Assembly: GCF_000004075.3 (NCBI RefSeq)
Contig: NC_026657.2
Location: 29,978,408 to 30,042,407, forward strand
DNA from: Cucumis sativus
Lineage: Eukaryota; Streptophyta; Magnoliopsida; Cucurbitales; Cucurbitaceae
Direction: 5' to 3'
Length of the DNA stretch: 64,000 bases
Both the position numbers and the translations under genes were made by a program. The notes below the pieces were generated by a model. The model made no database searches. It had not been told where the DNA came from and saw nothing but the letters and a program-made list of their open reading frames with translations. Of the stretch, positions 38,915 to 51,600 are shown piece after piece. Each line of letters opens with the position of its first letter. Positions within the stretch are counted from its first letter, which is position 1.

Positions 38915-39845
38915 GTCATGTAAAAGTAGAACTCTATGATTGTCATTTTAGGTGAAGCAAAAGTGAGGTAGGCTTTTATATAAAACAAATAAGATTGCAT
39001 TGATGGAGGTTTAGAGTTAAAAAATGAGTGGTTTTTGGACATATAAAGTTTAGTGTATTCACATCAAGAATAAAGAAATGCCTATCTCTTTTGCATTAAC
39101 ATCTGTTTGCTATGAAAAATACTTGTCAATCATTAAAAAGTTTACTTTTGCATTGATTTAACTTATTGTGAATGTGAAGTATCGTCATCGTGAATTTGAT
39201 AATTTAGTAGTATTGCATGTGTTCTGTCTTAAAACGTTGGAGGTCCTATTCTCCTATCTCTGTATCTCACACAAACAAAATAGTTCACCATATTATTAGA
39301 GGTAACTAATAAAAAATAAAATCTAATATTTATGTTTTCAAAATTATTTTTTTTAGGCAAATTATTAAATAAACCACTTTTATTATTGTTATTTAATTAA
39401 TGAACTATATTTGTTCATTTAATTCTAAACTTCAATATAAGTTTTGTCCATGTAATGTGGATATACATATCCAAATCATTTTTTTTTTTTAAGTAGGAAG
39501 GAAGTAACAAAATGAAACCAAAATTAAAAGTAAATTCTTTTAAAAAAAGTTAAAGAATGAAGTAAATCCTAAAAGTTAGACTAAAATAAAGATGATAGAA
39601 AAGTTGATCAAAATGGAATTGTACTGTTGCATTGTAGCACATCTAAATCTATGTAAAATAAACTATCACCTTTTTTTTGTTACCCATGTAATTAAAAGTA
39701 GTTCTATGATTGTTTTAGGATAAGAAAAGGCAAAGTAGACTTCTATATATTTAAAAAAAAAAAAAACAAAAATGAATCCAATGAGAGGATGATAAGAGAG
39801 AGTGGAGTACGAGTGGCTTTTGGACAAGGTTAAAATTAAAAAAGA
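38915..39845. repeat. Diverged direct duplication, copies about 780 bp apart
   Basis: Blocks in the order CATGTAAAAGTAGAACTCTA, TGATTGTCATTTTAGG, GCAAAAGTGAGGTAGGCTTT, GAGTGGTTTTTGGACA at 38915-39045 recur at 39690-39845 as CATGTAATTAAAAGTAGTTC, TGATTGTTTTAGGATAAG, GGCAAAGTAGACTTCTATAT, GAGTGGCTTTTGGACA. The copies are old and non-coding. Confidence 0.65.
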
Positions 39846-40803
39846 AAAACCAATCAGCAAAATTCATACTGATTTGCTAGTTGATTTTCTTTTATTATTA
39901 TGACTAACAAGAAACTTTATGCCTATCCTAAAGGGTTAAAATTGATCAGTCGTAAGATAAACTTTATGCCTATCCAATTTTTAATATCTCTTTAGTGCTC
40001 AAAATAATAATAATACGAAGGGTTCTTAAATTGCTAGCCGCCAAAATCATATAGCCCAAAACATTATATTATATTTTTTCCGTTATCATCAACAATCAAA
40101 CGAAAGAGAAAGGCATCCTTTTATATGGTTGGACTATTGTCATTTGTTTTTCTTCCATTGTCAATATTTGTTATAGAAGAGAATATTCCATTTTCATCTA
40201 ATTAATATATATATATATACACAATTTATAGTTCTTGATAAATGTTGTGCCCGTGACAAATTCCTATTGAGTTATAATTTAACGAATCTGAAAAAAAAAA
40301 ACATATAAATATTGTATCTCAAAAGTTCAACTCTTTATGATAAGATATAGCAAGAGACAAAAAAATAATGATAATAATAACAAATAAAATTATTGATCAG
40401 AGTATTTGTTCGCTAAAATTTCCATCTTCTTAGTCTTTAAATTTGACATGAAATATCAAATTAAAAATAATATACCCAAGAGATGCATTTAAATAGTTTA
40501 TATTAAAAAGTGTATTCAAGAGGAGTTACAAAGTTGATGACTTATGGTGTAATAAAAAGTTGATGAAATATAAGTTGGATGGTTTTTAGTTGTGAGCCAA
40601 CACATTTCTACTTTCTTTTTACTTCTTGAGCCAAACACTTCCTCATATTAACTACAACAAACTAGTTTTGTAAACTTTAAATTTAATTTGGTAAATTAGC
40701 TAATTTGTAGATAAGAAAGAGAAAGAGAGAGATATAGAATATGTGTGAATATCTTTATTAATGAATTTGTAGTATATATTTAAAAAGAAAATAATTGAAG
40801 ATG

Positions 40804-40830
40804 GAAAGGAAAGGAAAGGAAAGGAAAAGG
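40804..40830. repeat. (GGAAA)n microsatellite
   Basis: Five GGAAA units in a purine-only stretch. Confidence 0.85.
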
Positions 40831-41581
40831 AAAAATGTCAATGTCTAGATGACGAAAGAGGAATGGAAATAGCTTTACTTGTGAAGGCAGGTTTGTTCGA
40901 TTGTCGCCTTCGAAAATGGAGAATTTAAAACGCATATTTCATGCTCCCACGTCACCTTTCCAACTCCAACTCTCTATGCCAAATTATTATTATTATTATT
41001 ATTTACCTATTTTCAAAAACAGATAACAATTTAAATTAAGAGAAAATAGTGTAAACTTTGTAGATATGGGAGAAGGTGAGACAAAAAGAAAATAGAAAGA
41101 AGATAAGGTGATACTGATCAATTTTGAAAAATGTAAGGCAGTGGAAATTACGTAACATATCCAATAATATTATTCTATATATTATATTGTTTTTCTCTAT
41201 ATGCCTTCATGCATGCATCAAAGGTTGGGGTCACCTTCACTCTTAATATCATCTCCTCCTTATTCCATATTCTTCATATATATATATATATAAAAACTCA
41301 TTTAAATTTTCTTAACAAACAACCACGCAGATCGTTAAATTCAAAAGTTGTAGACTTAGATTTGAAATTGTAAGTCTAAAAAAGGAATTGTGTGATAACG
41401 TGTGTAGTTATAAACACATGTGACTTTCTTAGCTTTGTATATGTTATGTCTATCTAAAGATGTTTGTTTGATTTGCTAACATGGTGTTTGAGTTGGAAAC
41501 TCTAATCAACCAATGACATTGAAGATTTTAAGTTTGGTATTGAATGAGTTGAGATATGATTTGTACTTTTTTTTTTCACGT

Positions 41582-41715
41582 GTTGTGTTGAAAAAGTTGA
41601 GAGTTCCATATTAGAAAAATAAAGGGGACTCATACTCCATATAAAGTAGATGGGCTACTCCTCTCATTGTCAATTGGTTTTGAGATGAAACTCCATACTA
41701 CAAAATTTAACATGT
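41582..41715 (+). mobile_element. Possible solo LTR / TRIM fragment
   Basis: The stretch runs from TGTTGTGTTG through GAGAGTTCCATATTAGAAAA, a TATA-like ATATAAAG, GATGGGCTACTCCTCTCATT and GAGATGAAACTCCATACTAC to TTTAACA. It resembles repeated LTR-like sequences I remember from dicot genomes that begin TGTTG and end AACA. No target-site duplication, primer-binding site or internal region was found, so the call is tentative. Confidence 0.35.
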
Positions 41716-43454
41716 TGGAGCTTTTTACTATTTTGTGGTTTCGTAAATGGCAAAGAGATTAAATAGACAAAAGATATTAGAAAAATGTCCAGCAACTTAA
41801 TATTGTTAAAATAGAAAATGGGAGAGATTAAATTTTAATAGCGTTATCCTGATAAACTCGTGCATTTGAAAAGCTTTGTTTCATTCCGTGTTTTTTAGCA
41901 TATGTGGTATGATGGAGTGAGTATGTCACCTCTTTCATACGAAGTAGCTTTGACAAATTCAATCATGGCGTGAGAAAATTATTTTCAAGTTGAGTATGTT
42001 GGATTTATTTAATGTATCTTTAAGATATGTTAAATGGCTATTTTGGATAATCTTCAAAATATTTTACATAAAATTTTAACTGTATGTAAATATTTAATTA
42101 ATCATTTTAAATCAGCTAGGGAGGTTGGATGAAATTTTGGAACTCTTTGTAAGGATAAAAAAAGTTAGGTATTGTTTGTAGGCGAAGTTCAAGATGACCT
42201 TCACCTTCCCATGGCTTTTCAAATAAGAAAAACTAAGTTAATCGTCCCACATATTTTTATAATCATATTGAATTTGTATCTATTTCATTTTTAAACTTTC
42301 AACGTATCTTTATAAATCCCTATATTTTCAATATTATATCCATAAACTTACTAGAGATAAAATATAAGATTTTTTGTTTTGTAAATAACAAAATTATTGA
42401 AAACATCTACCCACATCTAATTTTTTTCAATTTTTTTTTCTATTTTGGTTTTTTTTAGTATTTTTATAATTATTTTGTTGTGAATGCTTTGCTTTATTTA
42501 TCATGTTTGTAATAAACTTTTAACTTTTGATGTTTGTGAGATGTACCATTCTGTCAAATTGAACATTTTTGTAGTAAGGAAAGAAGATTTAAATGAGATT
42601 TTCTGTATTAATATCATTTAAATATGAAATTAAGAGCCCACAATTTTAAGAAATAAAATATAAGAAATTTTGGGAAGTGCCTATAGGTAGAAAAGCCTAC
42701 ACACACTTGCAAATCTATTAACTAATTAATATATATTAGGGAGACAGTTAGTCTAAATCTTTAATTAACAAAGGGTTAAACAAGTCAACCATCCCTAAGC
42801 TACTTTCACATTTCCCAAAACAGCCTTCGGATTCTCCACATCATTTTGTTTCCTTTGTTTGCATTCACTCATTTCACTTTCACCAATTCTGTATTATATT
42901 TGAATACCAAGATCATTAAAATAAGAGCCCTATATTATAGTATTTATACAATGAATATACCATCCCTTCAATGCTAATTACTTTAATTAAAAATTCATAC
43001 GAACTTTAGGGAAAAGAGGAAAATTAAAGCTTTCATAAGGAATGATGGAAATGAAAAGAGTTTCAAGAGTGTCATCATTTTGACACAACACCTTTAATCA
43101 TTAACCATAGGCCATCAAATCAAAAATTAAAACAAAATTATCATCTATTTGATTATTTGTTAATATTTTATTAATTCCATAAATTACAACCAAAAATTCC
43201 TGAGGTTGAAACGAAACAACAAAGATGAGCGCAACCACCCACCAACCAACTCCACTCCAACCAACAACACAAACAAAAACCGAACCGGATCAGACCAGAC
43301 CCCCCAAAAAATCCATTTTCTCTTCATTTCTTTTCAATAGTTTTTATCTTTAGAGTGAGAGCTCATTTTAATTTTACATACACATACATATGTCTCTATT
43401 TACAGATTATGGATTTTTCAAATGAGATGAAATCTCAGCCGTTGATCGGGAATG

Positions 43455-45155
43455 TTACATGACGGAACAAGCGTTGGGATTCTCATCGCTGAACATCTGC
43501 GGCTGATCGTTTCGCATGTGGTGGGGAAAATGAGGGTCCATTGGAACGACGTCGTATCTATGGTCTACGTAACCATGGTTATCGTAACCATGGTTATTGT
43601 AACCATAGTTGGGGTTATAGTAACTCGGGTTAGCTTCCATTGAGTAGCTTTGGTACTGCATCGGTGCTTCGTAGTATAGTTGTTGGAATGGATATCCGCC
43701 GTAATATTCAAACTTGTTCACTACATCCGCCGGTTTTACTCCACCGCCCTCGCCCGCGGCTGCTGGTGCTGCTGCTGGTGCGGGTTTTGATTCACCCTCC
43801 TTTTTTTCCCCACCGCCTTCTTTTTCCTTCTGTTCTCCTCCACCGCCTTCTTTCTTTTCTCCCCCACCGCCTTCCTTTTCCTTTTTCTCCCCACCGCCAC
43901 CGGCTTCTTCCTTCTTCTTTTCGCCGCCACCAGCCGCGGCAGCGGGAGCAGGGGATTCTTCCTTTGTCTTTTCTCCGGCAGCTTCTTCCTTTTTGGGTGG
44001 GACAATTTCGACCTTTCTTTTGAGTTTGTCTTTGAGATACGGCTCAAGTTGCTTCACATCCATTGTTCCTTTAACGGTAACCAAATCTTTGACTCCGTCC
44101 AAATCCACCGACTGAACTCCTGCAGAGGAAACGGGAGTTATATTTCAACTCGATTTGATTCGGGATTTTGATTTATGGGGTTAATACATGAAATTAGGGT
44201 TCTTACCGTTGATTTTCAAAATGATTCTGCGGATTTTTTGGATGCAACCTTCACAATGTAGCCGGATCTTCAAAACGACAGTGCTCTGCTTCAAATGAAT
44301 AAAAAAAAAACAGAGTAAATCAACAAATCATTTAAATGTATTATCAATTGGTTTAAATTTGAAACTCCTTCTGTGTGCAATTCTTTCTATATTGTGAAAA
44401 ATAATTTGAAAGATGATTTAAGAAATAAGAAACTAGAACGTGGGTGTGATGTGGATAGTTTGGATTGCGTCATTTTTTTTCAATCCTGTAAAGAAATCAG
44501 TAATTACCTCTTTAGGTTTTTCTTCAGGAGCTTTCTTCTCTTCAGGCTTCTTCTCAGCAGCGGCAGGAGCTGCGGCTGCGGCGGCGGGAGCATCTTTTTT
44601 GGGTTGAGGGGAAATAAGTTCCACTTTCTTCTTGGTCTTAAGCTCCAATTTCTGTTTTACAGCAACAACATCCATTCTACCAATCACAGTTAACTTATTC
44701 GCTCCACAATCCGCCTTCACACTCTCAACATCTGTAACAAATTACGATTATAAAAATTAAATAAAAACATTGGAATATACGAATAATAACAATAAGAAAA
44801 GTTATTGATTACGAAATTTAGATTTACCTTTTACATGTCGTACAGCTCGTTTAATCTTTTTCGCACACCCTTCGCAATGCATGTCGATTTTATATATGGC
44901 TGTGACTGCTCCGCCCTCCTCTTTCTTAGCTCCGCCATCCTTGACTACCGGTACAGCCGCCGGAGCCGGAGCTGGTACAGGTGCCGCCGGCTTCTTCTCG
45001 GCCTCATTTTTAGCGGCTGATTCTTCCACTTTTGCCTGCAGAATCCATCAAATGTAAAATTGTTAAAAAGGAATCAAAATCTGTAATTTGTAATTAGAAA
45101 ATTTTAAAATGAAAAATTGAGGAGAGAAGGGGAGAGAGAAACCCACCTCTCCCAT
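43455..45155 (-). CDS. Heavy metal-associated isoprenylated plant protein, two HMA domains
   Basis: Plant-specific metallochaperone-like protein (HIPP family). Exons 45155-45147, 45035-44828, 44731-44508, 44285-44207 and 44119-43455 give 394 residues. HMA domain 1 has the metal motif MHCEGC (Cys 57 and 60); HMA domain 2 has LHCEGC (Cys 158 and 161). Both are followed by the usual [11 protein letters not shown] or QKIRRIILK helix. The domains are separated by an Ala/Pro/Lys/Glu linker. After HMA2 comes a low-complexity run of GGGEKKE-type units (residues about 205-280), then a Tyr/Asn/Gly-rich tail. The protein ends in CSVM, a CaaX box that predicts farnesylation and membrane or nuclear association. 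The first coding exon carries only Met-Gly-Glu; the frame and family N-terminus support it. Confidence 0.92.
43775..43960 (-). repeat. GGGEKKE-coding imperfect repeats within the HMA gene
   Basis: Plus strand shows repeated TCTCCCCCACCGCCTTC-like units. On the coding strand they encode alternating Gly-Gly-Gly and Glu-Lys-Lys-Glu blocks, so the length of this tract may vary between alleles. Confidence 0.75.
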
Positions 45156-45251
45156 TTCTTTTGAAGTTATTTCTTTCTTCTAATCAAAAATTGGGAGAAG
45201 AAATGAAGTGGGGATTTAGAATATATAGAAATGAATTTCAATGGTTATGGA

Positions 45252-45290
<39 letters not shown>

Positions 45291-45330
45291 GGTCTAATGG
45301 ATGGTGAGGATGGATGGAAAGGGCTTTGAA
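45156..45330 (-). promoter_or_regulatory. HMA gene promoter with (ATG)n microsatellite
   Basis: A TATA-like sequence (minus-strand TTCTATATATTC) lies at about 45218-45230, roughly 65-75 bp before the start codon. A (GAT)n array of about 13 units occupies 45251-45290, immediately upstream of it, where length changes could alter promoter spacing. Confidence 0.55.
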
Positions 45331-45622
45331 CATTGCCGTCCGATTAGACTGGGAGGCTTTTTTTTCAATCATATCGGCTGTGCCTGTATCCAATCACCTG
45401 ATTTTAAGTGGATATGACGTGGCCTCGTAAAATGTCAATAATACCCCTTCTCGCAATTCTCTCAGTTATTTAATGGACAAATATATAAATTTAAAACATA
45501 AATTATGTCAGTAGAATTTTATAGTTTAAATTTATATAATTCTAAGTTATTAGTTAAAATTGATACAAAATTCAAAAGTTTATAGTTTAAATTATATAAA
45601 ATTTAAAGTTTAAAAATACAAA

Positions 45623-45624
<2 letters not shown>

Positions 45625-45662
<38 letters not shown>
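45625..45662. repeat. (TA)n microsatellite
   Basis: About 19 TA units, plus-strand reading AATATATA through to TATACAG. Confidence 0.92.
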
Positions 45663-45666
<4 letters not shown>

Positions 45667-47176
45667 TGTTTTTTAATTATTTTAAACCAAATTTACGTGG
45701 ATTTGACGTATAAACAATCAATTGCACTCTAAAAGCATTTTTTTAATTCAATTTTCGAATTTTTTTTGGTGGTTGTATTTCTTTTAGTTCTTTCAATTAT
45801 TGTATTTTTGAATATCTTAAATGTAGGTATACTAAAACAGATTTTTGTGAAGCTATAGACCTAAATGTTAGGAAAATCCAAAACAGAAATAAAGGTTTTA
45901 TCTTTTTCTTTTACAATAAATTAAATTATTTTTTCATTTCATCTCAACTTTTACCTTTCTATTTTTCTTTCCCATCTCCTTTTCATTTTACTCACGTTTT
46001 AAAGAATCAAATCTATTTTCCCTCAGGTACTATTAGCAATTATTGATACATTTTAGACAATGTGCATATTCTTATGTACATATCATTACTCACAAGCTTA
46101 AACATTTATGTGAATTAACAAGTTAAAATTAGTATTTGAACAAGTCGTTTTGAAGTCTTATGTATTGTTTTATTTCCTCTCCATTTTAACTTACTTGATT
46201 TCCATGTTGTGGATCTTGTTTAAATTTTAATCCTACAAGTAAAATAAAAGGTTAGATGATGTATGGACTGTTTTATCTAATTTTCCATTCTTTGTCAAGT
46301 CACAAAATTTTAGAGGTTAACTTTCAATTAATCTTATAAAGAATATACTTGATGGTTTTGAAATTTTTGTCCAAGCTTAGTAATAATACAAATTTTAGGA
46401 TAATGAGTGCTTGTGTTATTACAAATGACAAATTTATTTATTTAGCCATATATATACACACACTTCAATCAATCGTTAGATAAATGTCTTCTCTTTTTCT
46501 CTCATGGTTGTTATATATATATATATATTCCTAACCATAATTCTAACGATCAAGTATAGTAGAATTGTATAGATTGATAATATTAATTAGGATATATATC
46601 ATTCTTATATTGATTAAGAAAATGAAAAAAATATTGCTGAAAAAAGGGCAAAACGATAATATTGATTTTTTAAAAACAGTGTACTTAAAATACAATCAGT
46701 ATGGTCATTTTGTTTTATAATTTCGTGAACTTTAGTCTATCATAATACATATTAAACGTAGTAACTCCTAGTTGTTATTTTATTTTTTTATCAAATTATA
46801 TTAAATAACAACAATAATTTGTGTGAACTTGTTTACAAAATTTACCAAAAATATGTTAATAAAATGATAAAACAAGAAAACAAGAAACTAATTTTAACAC
46901 ATTTACGGTGTAGAATTAAACAAAATCCATAAAAGAGACAAATAATAATATTCTAAACAATGAAGTTTCTGGAGTCTTCCTAGAAGACAAACCATACTAT
47001 TTTTCAACCATATACGTTAATAATTAGTTTCTGTAGGTGAATAAATATGTATTTCAATCTCTAATAATCCTGTTAAACTATGTGACAGAGTTGATTAAAT
47101 ATATTGTTGATCAGTTATAATATTTGATTCAAAATTTTACCAATGAAGTTGAAGTGATGATAAACTTTGTTAATAT

Positions 47177-47299
47177 ATGAAGGAGAAACGTCTCATATTT
47201 GGTCTCTCTCTATTTCTAGTTTTCTCTTTAGCTTTATTAGGCGAACTGGTTTCATGTTTTATGAACTTTCCCACTGTCTTTTTCTTTTTCCTTGCTTAA
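47177..47299 (+). CDS. Short frame with signal-peptide-like sequence (40 aa), uncertain
   Basis: ATG at 47177 opens MKEKRLIFGLSLFLVFSLAL, followed by LGELVSC and a second hydrophobic run before TAA at 47297. A charged start, a Leu/Phe-rich core and a small-residue end have the form of a secretory signal peptide. A donor-like GTTTCATG after GGCGAACTG would allow a spliced secreted peptide, but I found no convincing second exon. It may be chance in AT-rich DNA or a relic. Confidence 0.2.
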   Translation: MKEKRLIFGLSLFLVFSLALLGELVSCFMNFPTVFFFFLA

Positions 47300-48289
47300 A
47301 TTCTTACTCTGGGTGCTTTACTTACTCAGCCCTAGGGTTTAAAATAATCTCTAGATTTGATAATAATTTTGTTAGATTTATATGTTTTTATGTAGAGAAG
47401 ATCTTTACGATCATTACAACACGTCAATTGAATTTTTAGATCAAACCTCCATATATATTTATTTGATACTTAAAAATGAATTCTTATAATTTTGGTTTGG
47501 ATTTTGCATTTCTTACAAAAATTTAATAAGCAAATCAAGTAAATTTAGATGTACAAATTTGAAAACCACTTTAGTAGTTTGATATAGACAGTTGCAATTA
47601 AAGTCACAACAACCATCACTTTGCCAAAAGAAACTAATAATTAAAATGTTACTTTTGTATTTTGGATCATTATAATTCTACAAGGCAAATGGTAAAATTA
47701 CTTTATGCTTAACCTTGTTTTGATTAGCTACTCACTTTATTTTTCTCCAAACAAAATCAGTGTTTTTCTAACATTTTATCTATATAACTAAATATATTCG
47801 CATCATATCTTTTTGAAAGTTATTATTTAACAAAAAAAATTGAAACAATTTACAAAATATTCGTGTTAAGATTTTTGCTATCTTTTATAAATAGTTTAAA
47901 ACACTTTACTATATCCATAAGAAATTCTCATTTATATCAACTTATACTCTTAACATTTGGTTGGTAGTGCATCAAAATTAAATCTTAACTAACAGTCATA
48001 TCAATTTAAATCTTAAACTTTCATAAATTTATCAATTTAATCACTCAACTTTCATACATTATTTATTAATTTAAGTAAAACAACAACTCAAGTTGAGGGT
48101 TTAGATGAATACAATTATTAACTTGTTTAAATTGATTGTTTTTTTCTTTATAAAAAAGAAAAAAGAGAAAAGAGGGAAGCTTGGTCAATTGAATTATTCT
48201 AATATGTTGACAAAGAAAAGTAAGATTTAAACCAACATTGATTGTAATAAATAAGGTGAAGTGATAAAGTTCAAACACACTTTTTGAAC

Positions 48290-48620
48290 GGTATAGATTT
48301 CTTGGGTTACGACGGCAGCAAAGCGCCGCCGCCGCCATATAAGGAAAGTACGGCGGCGGAGGGAGGGGCCATGGAAAATGAAATGTATTTGACTTCTTGC
48401 CGATGGCCTTATTGATCGGACAATACAACAAAAGTATGAATTTAAGATAGCGTTTTCTAAGAGACGAAGATTGTGGACCGGTGGTTCGTATTTTGAGGAT
48501 AGCGTGTCAACATCCTAATGAGCTGTGACGGAACTTCGCCCACTACCATGGTGAGCTTGACACCCATTATTTAGGTTTTTTTAGTTTTGTCCTGTTTTTC
48601 GGTTCGGGTGGGGGGGACCG
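48290..48620. other. GC-rich island with short Gly-rich frame
   Basis: In otherwise AT-rich DNA, 48310-48375 is GC-rich with (GCC)n runs on both strands. The minus strand has an ATG at 48372 opening a 21-codon frame MAPPSAAVLSLYGGGGALLP that then stops. Further right, GACCGGTGG, CGGTTCGGGTGGGGGGGACC and similar words continue to about 48620. It could be a promoter/leader of an unseen or lost gene. Confidence 0.3.
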
Positions 48621-51600
48621 GCCTAATTATTGGAGGAAAAATAAGAAATAAACCCATTCCTCGATTGGATCATTTTGTTTTCTTTTTGTTATTTTCCCTC
48701 ACACCACAACCATACTTTCGTAATATAATTAAGTAATAATATCGTTGATTTTCTTTTTTAGAAAAATGAATGGCCTTTAAAATAGAAGATATTAATCATT
48801 TTATTTATTTACTTTTTCTAAAAGACATTTAAAAAAAAAAAATTGTTGAAAGTTTGATCTTGTGGTCAATAACAATGTATTAATGGCTAAAATGACATCT
48901 TGGTCACTTTATTCATAAACTTGTTCAATTTATATTTTTAAAAATAAATCTTAAATTTAGATGGTCAAAAAGTTGATTATTTTATAAGATTATCAAACAA
49001 TAATTATATTTTTATTGCAAAGAAAAATGTTAAACATAATTTATGGTAGAAATATTGATAAAAAAATGAAAATTATTAAAAAATCTTTAAAATCCTAAGG
49101 GTAAGATTTAGTGAAAGCAAATTAACTAATATTGAATAAATTCTAAATTATAATAAAATCTATTAAACTCTATCTACTCAAAAACATTTTTTTTTTTTGC
49201 TATATATTGTAAATAATTTTATATATTTTTCACTATCCATAACAATTCTCCATTACATATTATTTTACATAATTTAAAGAGATACTAAAATGTTTTAAGA
49301 GCTAAATTGAGGTTTAAATTTATTCTGTTTGGAATAATTTATTTTTTGCCTCTAGTTAATTCATAATAATGTGTGGTTAGAGATTATTGAATTGTGATCA
49401 AGGATAAATATTATATGTTTGATGTAATCCAGTAGGTTAGATTTACCCAAACCTATTATATATAATCATGACTCCAAACATAATGGTAGGACCTCTCATT
49501 TAATTTACCATAAAGTATAAAACAACTTGTTCACATCACCCTCATTTTACTCAAGTAAAAACACACCAAATTATTTGAATACACATCTAGAATTGTGGAG
49601 GCATAGAACTTCCAAAATTCCACCTAAAGAGAAAATTAGTTTTATGGTTTTATGGTTTTACCTTAATTATTGAGTTATATATTCGTAGTATCGTGGAATA
49701 AGAGATTGAACATCAATGTTTAAGGATGGAATGCATCTACCATCCAATCAATCTCATTTTGACATTAATATATGAAGTTAAGGTAAGAAAGCAATAATTT
49801 CAATGTATGTTACAATTAATTTCTCTGTCATGTATTTGAAATATTTAATACAAAGATGGTTTTAAAAAATAGGTAAAAACTGACTTAAAGAATGTATTAT
49901 TGACCAAGAAATACCATGTTTAGCTTTAAAAACTTTTATTTCATTTTAATGATTTTCAAATGTACATTAATATATAAAGAAAACCTTTTAAAATCGTACT
50001 AATTTTTAAAAAAAACCATAGTTAATTAACCAAATCTACTTTAGGGTACATTTGATGCTTATTTAGAAATGGTTAAAAGTGATTAGAGAAACAAAATTTA
50101 ACTATTTCTTAAAATAGATTGCAAAATCTATTAAAATATTTTACTAACTTTTAAATTGATTTGTAATAAAAATAGACATTTTGATATTTTTATATAACCA
50201 AATGTATTTCCTAAATTATCGTGCAATTGAAATTTAAAAAAAAAAAAAAAAAGATTATACCATCCTTTAATTATTTTGCTATATCTAAATATCCCTGAAT
50301 TTATGTATTTCAATCTATAAAATTGATCCATTTTCATGGTATTCATTTTCTGAGTCCTAAACTTAATGATTGCTTCAATTTTCTCAACCAAGCTCGTGTT
50401 TCTCATTTTTCTCTTTGGTCCCATATAATTTTATTTTATTCAATCACAAATTGTTTCTATGGTTTGCACATGTAAATTTTGTACTTGACACATGGTATAA
50501 GTTGAAAAGTGAAAAAGAGGTTTAAAGAGAATCATTTTCTAGATTCGGTTTCGTTAATTATTTAGGTTTTGTTTAGTAACAATTTAATTTGTTGTTTTAA
50601 AAAATCTAGCTATAAAATAACAAATTGAAAAAAAAAAACACAAGATCAATTGGTTATCTATATCACCATCTATCATTAGTCCATAGTTATATTTTCTAAA
50701 TATTTTGAACAATTTTGTTATATATAAAATTAATTGATTTTCGCTTTAACGTGAAATGTTTTCGTGTTGAACTTAAAACAAGGAAAATCTTAAGTAAAAT
50801 TACAAACTTGACCTTTTTTAACTTTAAGGTAAAAGCTTCATCATGAATTGGTACGTTCCTTCCTATTCCTAAAAATGAAATATCATTTCATTGTTTTGGG
50901 ATAAATTTAAATCAACTAAAATGAGTGATAGAGAAAAAAAGAATAATCTAAAAGTGTATAGAGGTAGGAGGAGGCTATGAATATAAAGTTGACGAGTGGC
51001 CAAAGTTCAAAAAAGTAATTATTAGAGGAAGGAAAGGTAAAAATTACCCATTAACAAACACCACATAGAATAATCAAATATTATAGAAAATTTACATTTT
51101 CTTACCTCCCTGTTAAACTTTACCTACTTATTTTTTTTATAATACAACAAATAACAAAATTCAATCTCTAATATTAGAAGAATATTATCGCTCATTTTGA
51201 TTATGTAATGAATTATATCGTTTTTACTTAAAGATAAAATGTTTATTAGTATCATATTTATTGGTTAACATTTTATAATCAATTAAAGTCAAATCTCAAC
51301 AAACTAGTTCTCAAATAGGTTAAAACAACAACACCATTATTATGGACTTCTTCTATTCACCCAACAATTTACTTTTCAATTAATCAAATGATTCCTTCTC
51401 CTCCTTACTTTATTCCTTGTATCCATGATTTGAAACCAATATAAATAAATAACCCCATAATTTTAATGATTTCCATCGTTCAAATATTCTTCAAGTAATT
51501 CAAAATTTTATTTGAATTCAAACCATTGAAAAAGACTAGAAAAAAAATGGAATAGACAAATAGTCCACTGTTTAGGATAGGTGTTTATAATTATGATTTA

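Larger units (their letters stand above)
31861..43454. other. Gene desert, right part
   Basis: About 11.6 kb of AT-rich DNA without a supported gene. Visible items: a (CATC)n microsatellite at 33221-33248, a RY/G-box cluster at 36340-36365, a short perfect hairpin at 38595-38625, a diverged duplication at 38.9/39.7 kb, a (GGAAA)n at 40804-40830, a CATGCATG motif at 41210-41220 and a possible solo LTR near 41.6 kb. The right end is the 3' flank of the HMA gene. Confidence 0.5.

Noticed and set aside
28640..43400. MicroRNA genes in the desert
   Set aside because: I scanned by eye for well-known plant miRNA cores (miR156, 160, 164, 166, 167, 169, 172, 319, 390, 393, 396, 398, 399, 408 types) and saw none. 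New miRNAs cannot be excluded without folding.
43640..44115. Long plus-strand frames opposite the last HMA exon
   Set aside because: They are Pro/Ser- or Arg/Leu-rich mirror frames of a low-complexity coding exon; the minus-strand frame has HMA context, splicing and a CaaX end.
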